From an uncultured Oscillospiraceae bacterium (GTDB lineage: Bacteria > Bacillota > Clostridia > Oscillospirales > Oscillospiraceae): a stretch of DNA of 9,244 nucleotides. The position numbers and the translations under genes were made by a program. The notes below the pieces were generated by a model. That model had not been told where the DNA came from and made no database searches. It saw only the letters and a list, made by a program, of their open reading frames with translations. How positions within the stretch are numbered: the first letter of the stretch is position 1; each line of letters starts with the position of its first letter. Of this stretch, positions 6,197 through 9,244 are shown one piece after another. The stretch is from contig CAKSXP010000056.1 in the NCBI GenBank assembly GCA_934515035.1, positions 1 to 9,244 of the forward strand, in the 5' to 3' direction.

Positions 6197-8167
6197 ATGT
6201 TTGAGCTGAAATTTCCCCACCTGTTCGAGCCTGTCAAGGTCGGCACGCTCACCTGTAAGAACCGCATAATGTCTGCACCCGCATCTCAGGCGGAAATAGA
6301 CAACGAAGGTCATCATAACGACCGCAACATTTCCTTCTACAAGCGCCGCGCTCAGGGTGGCTGCGGCATAGTTACCGTCGGAGACTGCATCGTGCACGAA
6401 ACCGGCACGGACCATCCCAAGCAGGTCAAGATGTGGGAGGACCAGCTTGTTCTTCCTTCTCTGACTCAGATGGCTTATGCGATCAAGCAGCACGGTGCTA
6501 TCGCCAACATCCAGCTCTCCCACGGCGGCAACCAGTGCGAGCCTTTCTTCGTCCCCGACGGAAAGGTATACGGCCCGAGTGCCTTTGTCGATGACTACGG
6601 CGTTGAGATCATCGAGATGAGCAAGGATTTCATCCACGAGATCGTAGAAGCCTTCGGCGATGCAGCCAAGCTTGCTCAGTACGCCGGATTTGATATGTGC
6701 CAGATCCACGCCGGACATCACTGGCTCGGCGGACAGTTCCTGTCCCGCACCAGCAACCACCGCACCGACGAGTATGGCGGACCCATCGAGAACCGTGCCC
6801 GCTTCCTGCTCGAGTGCATCGAAAACGTCCGCAAAAAGTGTGGTCCGCGTTTCCCGATCGAGGTTCGTATAAGCTCCACCGAATTCCCCGAGCTGACTCC
6901 CGACGCTCCGGACGGAATCACCGTCGAGGAGAGTTGCCAGCTCGCCGAGCTGCTCGATGGCAAGATCGAGATCCTGCACTGCTCCGTCGGCAACTCCTAT
7001 TATCCCGAGCTGTCCCGTCTGGGCCATCCCTCCATGTTTGTTCCCCACGGCTGCAATGTCAAGTACGCCGCAGAGATCAAAAAGCACGTCAAGAAAACCC
7101 TTATCGCCTGCGTCGGCGGCCTCTCCACTCCCGAAGAGATGGAAGAGATCATTGCCTCCGGCAAGGCCGACATCTGCGCGATCGGACGCGCCCTCGTCGC
7201 TGATCCTGACATCGCAAAGAAGGCTCGTCTTGGCAAGGACGACGAGATCCGTCCCTGCCTGCGCTGCTCCACCTGCCTGGCCAGCATGACCGATCAGCAC
7301 ATCCTCAAGTGCAGCGTCAATCCGATCATGGGACGCGAGCTTGAGAACCAGAACGCTCCCCTGCCCACCACCCCGAAGAGAGTTCTCGTCGCGGGCGGCG
7401 GCCCCGGCGGAATGCAGTGCGCCATCACCGCCGCTGAGCGCGGACATGACGTTACGCTCTGCGAAGCTGCCGGTCATCTCGGCGGCGCGCTGAAGTTCGC
7501 TCAGTATGAGGACTTCAAGGTCGATCTTTACCGCTATGAGCAGTTCCTCGAGCGTGAGTGCAAGCGCGTCGGCGTCAATGTCATTCTCAACAAGCCCGTC
7601 ACGAAGGAATTTGTTGAAGAGTTTGCTCCCGACGTTCTCGCCATCGCTATCGGCGCCGAGCCCATCGTTCTGCCCCTGCCCGGCATCAAGGGCGACAACG
7701 TCATCATCTCCACTCAGATGTACGACAACGGCGAGCCCGAAGTTGCCCACAAGGTCGCCATCATGGGCGGCGGTCTTGTCGGCTGCGAGATCGGTCTTGA
7801 TCTGTTCAACAAGGGTCACGAAGTCCACATCATCGAGATGCAGGATGACGTCGCTCCCGAGTGCAACCACTATCACAAGATCGCTCTTATGGCTGAGCTG
7901 TCCAAGGGTGTCAACCTCCACCTCGGCGTCCGTGCTACCGAAGTCACTCCCGACGGAGTTAAGGCCGTTGACGTCAAGACCGGTGAAGAAGTCTTTATCG
8001 AGGGCCAGACCGTTATTTCCTCTGTTGGTCTCCGCAGCCTGACCGCCCAGACCGACGAGCTTATGAAAGCCCGCGTTCCCGAGATCTACACCGTCGGCGA
8101 CTGCATCCGCCCGCAGCAGGTCACACAGGCTGTACACGCCGGATACAACGCCGCAATGGATATGTAA
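6197..8167 (+). CDS. Old Yellow Enzyme-type Fe-S flavoenzyme (2,4-dienoyl-CoA reductase / BaiCD-like ene-reductase)
   Basis: This 656-residue cytoplasmic enzyme has the full three-part plan of the family. Residues 1-345 form the FMN-binding TIM barrel (NIQLSHGG at 104-111; GGQFLSRTSNHRTDEYGG at 178-195). A four-Cys [4Fe-4S] site follows (C354, C357, C360, C372). Next is an FAD/NAD(P)H module with VAGGGPGG (398-405), MGGGLVG (523-529) and YTVGDC (631-636). The family passes hydride from NAD(P)H through FAD, the cluster and FMN to an activated C=C bond; members include FadH, BaiCD, BaiH and the cinnamate reductase FldZ. H171 and H174 match the carbonyl-binding His/Asn pair, but the proton-donor Tyr two residues on appears to be W176. 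The cluster spacing is CX2CX2CX11C, whereas FadH has CX2CX3CX11C. ATG 6197 has AAGGAG 7 bases upstream; the upstream extension to a TTG at 5996 lacks a ribosome site and is rejected. Confidence 0.93.
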   Translation: MFELKFPHLFEPVKVGTLTCKNRIMSAPASQAEIDNEGHHNDRNISFYKRRAQGGCGIVTVGDCIVHETGTDHPKQVKMWEDQLVLPSLTQMAYAIKQHGAIANIQLSHGGNQCEPFFVPDGKVYGPSAFVDDYGVEIIEMSKDFIHEIVEAFGDAAKLAQYAGFDMCQIHAGHHWLGGQFLSRTSNHRTDEYGGPIENRARFLLECIENVRKKCGPRFPIEVRISSTEFPELTPDAPDGITVEESCQLAELLDGKIEILHCSVGNSYYPELSRLGHPSMFVPHGCNVKYAAEIKKHVKKTLIACVGGLSTPEEMEEIIASGKADICAIGRALVADPDIAKKARLGKDDEIRPCLRCSTCLASMTDQHILKCSVNPIMGRELENQNAPLPTTPKRVLVAGGGPGGMQCAITAAERGHDVTLCEAAGHLGGALKFAQYEDFKVDLYRYEQFLERECKRVGVNVILNKPVTKEFVEEFAPDVLAIAIGAEPIVLPLPGIKGDNVIISTQMYDNGEPEVAHKVAIMGGGLVGCEIGLDLFNKGHEVHIIEMQDDVAPECNHYHKIALMAELSKGVNLHLGVRATEVTPDGVKAVDVKTGEEVFIEGQTVISSVGLRSLTAQTDELMKARVPEIYTVGDCIRPQQVTQAVHAGYNAAMDM

Positions 8168-8190
8168 TTACATAGCCCCTGCAACAATTT

Positions 8191-8222
8191 TCCTGCGGTC
8201 CGAAAGGGCCGCAGGATTTTTT
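8191..8222 (+). terminator. Rho-independent terminator of the ene-reductase gene
   Basis: An 11-bp stem (8191-8201 with 8206-8216, TCCTGCGG / CCGCAGGA with one T-G wobble near the top) closes a GAAA tetraloop and is followed by six T and then ATTTT. It lies 23 bases after the stop codon and separates the accessory locus from the pyruvate kinase gene. Confidence 0.92.
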
Positions 8223-8241
8223 ATTTTACGCAAAAAACCTA

Positions 8242-8275
8242 TTGTAAATTCAACACGAAAAGAGTAATATATAAT
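8242..8275 (+). promoter_or_regulatory. Candidate promoter of pyruvate kinase
   Basis: TTGTAA (8242-8247) lies 17 bp before TAATAT (8265-8270). A perfect TATAAT overlaps at 8270-8275, but the spacing to the same -35 box is then 22 bp. One of these -10 boxes probably serves, giving a leader of about 45-55 bases before the ATG at 8326. Confidence 0.45.
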
Positions 8276-8325
8276 CATACTTGGTACAAATGATTGTAAC
8301 ATTTCCATTAAGTCTGGGAGGAAAT

Positions 8326-9244
8326 ATGCGTAAAACAAAAATTATATGCACTCTCGGTCCCGCCTGTGATGACGCAGAGATCATGGAAAAGCTCATATTG
8401 GGCGGAATGAACGCAGCCCGCTTCAACTTCTCTCACGGGACGCATGAGACCCATCTGGCAATGCTCACAAAATTCAAGCGTGTTCGCGATGCACTGGGCG
8501 TTCCGGTCGCTACAATGCTAGACACAAAGGGACCTGAGATCCGGATCAAGACTTTCGCAAACGGTCCTGTAACGCTGCGCGCCGGCGAAAAGTTCACCCT
8601 CACGACCGACGAAGCCGCCGGTGACAGCACGATCGTCTCTGTTACTTATGATGAGCTTCACCGCGAGTTGTCCCACGGCTGTCACATTCTGATCGACGAT
8701 GGGCTTATAGAACTCGTCGTCGATGAAATTAACGACCACAACATATGCTGCACTGTCGTAACCGGCGGTGAACTCTCAAATAACAAAAGCATCAACATTC
8801 CGGGAATCAAAATCGACCTCCCATCCATCACCGATAAGGACAAGGCCGACATACGCTTCGCAGCCGAAAATGACTTCGATTTTATATCCGCTTCCTTTGT
8901 TCGAAAAGCGGAGGATATATATGATATCCGTGATGTTCTTAAGGAATATGGCTCCGACAACATAAGGATCATTGCAAAAATAGAAAACCACGAAGGCATT
9001 GCCAACCTCGACGAAATCATTGACGCCGCCGACGGTATCATGGTCGCACGCGGTGACCTTGGCGTTGAGATACATGCATATGAGGTGCCCGTACTGCAAA
9101 AGCAGATGATAAAGAAGGCCATTCTGAAGGGCAAGCTTGTCATAACCGCTACACAGATGCTCGATTCCATGATCCGCAATCCGCGGCCCACACGAGCCGA
9201 AGTATCAGACGTTGCCAATGCTGTCTTTGACGGTACAAGCTGCG
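8326..9244 (+). CDS. pyk: Pyruvate kinase, 5' part (cut by window end)
   Basis: The first 306 residues of pyruvate kinase (usually 470-590) are present; the frame runs off the right edge. The enzyme makes pyruvate and ATP from phosphoenolpyruvate and ADP at the end of glycolysis, in the cytoplasm. The start [11 protein letters not shown] (3-13), NFSHG (34-38) and DTKGPEIR (66-73) are typical of the N-terminal and A domains. The B domain spans roughly 74-165. The family signature [11 protein letters not shown] (215-225) holds the catalytic Lys (K218) and metal ligand E220. ARGDLGVE (241-248) holds metal ligand D244, and TATQMLDSM (274-282) with RPTRAE (287-292) follow. ATG 8326 has GGGAGG 4 bases upstream. 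All visible key residues are intact. It is a core gene unrelated to the neighbouring pathway and probably marks the locus border. Confidence 0.97.
   Translation, partial: MRKTKIICTLGPACDDAEIMEKLILGGMNAARFNFSHGTHETHLAMLTKFKRVRDALGVPVATMLDTKGPEIRIKTFANGPVTLRAGEKFTLTTDEAAGDSTIVSVTYDELHRELSHGCHILIDDGLIELVVDEINDHNICCTVVTGGELSNNKSINIPGIKIDLPSITDKDKADIRFAAENDFDFISASFVRKAEDIYDIRDVLKEYGSDNIRIIAKIENHEGIANLDEIIDAADGIMVARGDLGVEIHAYEVPVLQKQMIKKAILKGKLVITATQMLDSMIRNPRPTRAEVSDVANAVFDGTSC

Noticed and set aside
6158..8137. 659-residue open frame on the minus strand opposite the ene-reductase
   Set aside because: The plus strand clearly encodes a conserved flavoenzyme here; the reverse frame is open only because that gene avoids certain codons.

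Overview
The window looks like a piece of a Clostridia-type Firmicute chromosome, probably an anaerobic gut commensal. AT-rich intergenic regions carry good sigma-A-type promoters, ribosome sites are strong AGGAGG types, coding DNA is fairly GC-rich with many C-ending codons, and the enzymes are oxygen-sensitive Fe-S flavoproteins. Genus and species cannot be read from the sequence.

Layout, left to right. Positions 1-111 hold the probable last codons of a plus-strand gene and its terminator. Then come two minus-strand genes: an FAD oxidoreductase with an N-terminal 2[4Fe-4S] ferredoxin module (121-1830) and an MFS transporter (2031-3215). They are separated by a terminator and each has its own candidate promoter. 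A 409-bp divergent intergenic region (3216-3624) carries a minus promoter for the transporter, several small repeats, and a perfect-consensus plus promoter (TTGACA, 17 bp, TATAAT). That promoter drives a tight operon of three paralogous NTF2/SnoaL-fold proteins (3625-5934). A strong hairpin and a 262-bp gap follow. Next is an Old Yellow Enzyme / 2,4-dienoyl-CoA reductase-like Fe-S flavoenzyme (6197-8167) with its own terminator. The window ends inside pyruvate kinase (8326 onward), a housekeeping gene that probably marks the right border of the accessory locus.

How the parts may work together (inference): the set of MFS transporter, NTF2-fold proteins, OYE-type ene-reductase and Fe-S flavoprotein reductase matches the enzyme classes of the bile-acid 7-dehydroxylation (bai) pathway: BaiG, BaiE, BaiCD/BaiH and a flavoprotein. 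CoA ligase, CoA transferase and short-chain dehydrogenase genes are not in this window. The simplest model is uptake of a hydroxylated or unsaturated substrate (steroid, bile-acid-like, terpenoid or plant phenolic), dehydration or isomerisation by the NTF2-fold trio, and reduction of the resulting C=C bonds by the two flavoenzymes. The substrate is unknown.

The most unusual features are three diverged NTF2-fold paralogs sharing a C-terminal tail signature (PxP-Y/H-K/N-T-Y/F-A-D/E), which suggests a hetero-oligomeric enzyme with unequal active sites, and an OYE domain in which the usual proton-donor tyrosine appears to be tryptophan.
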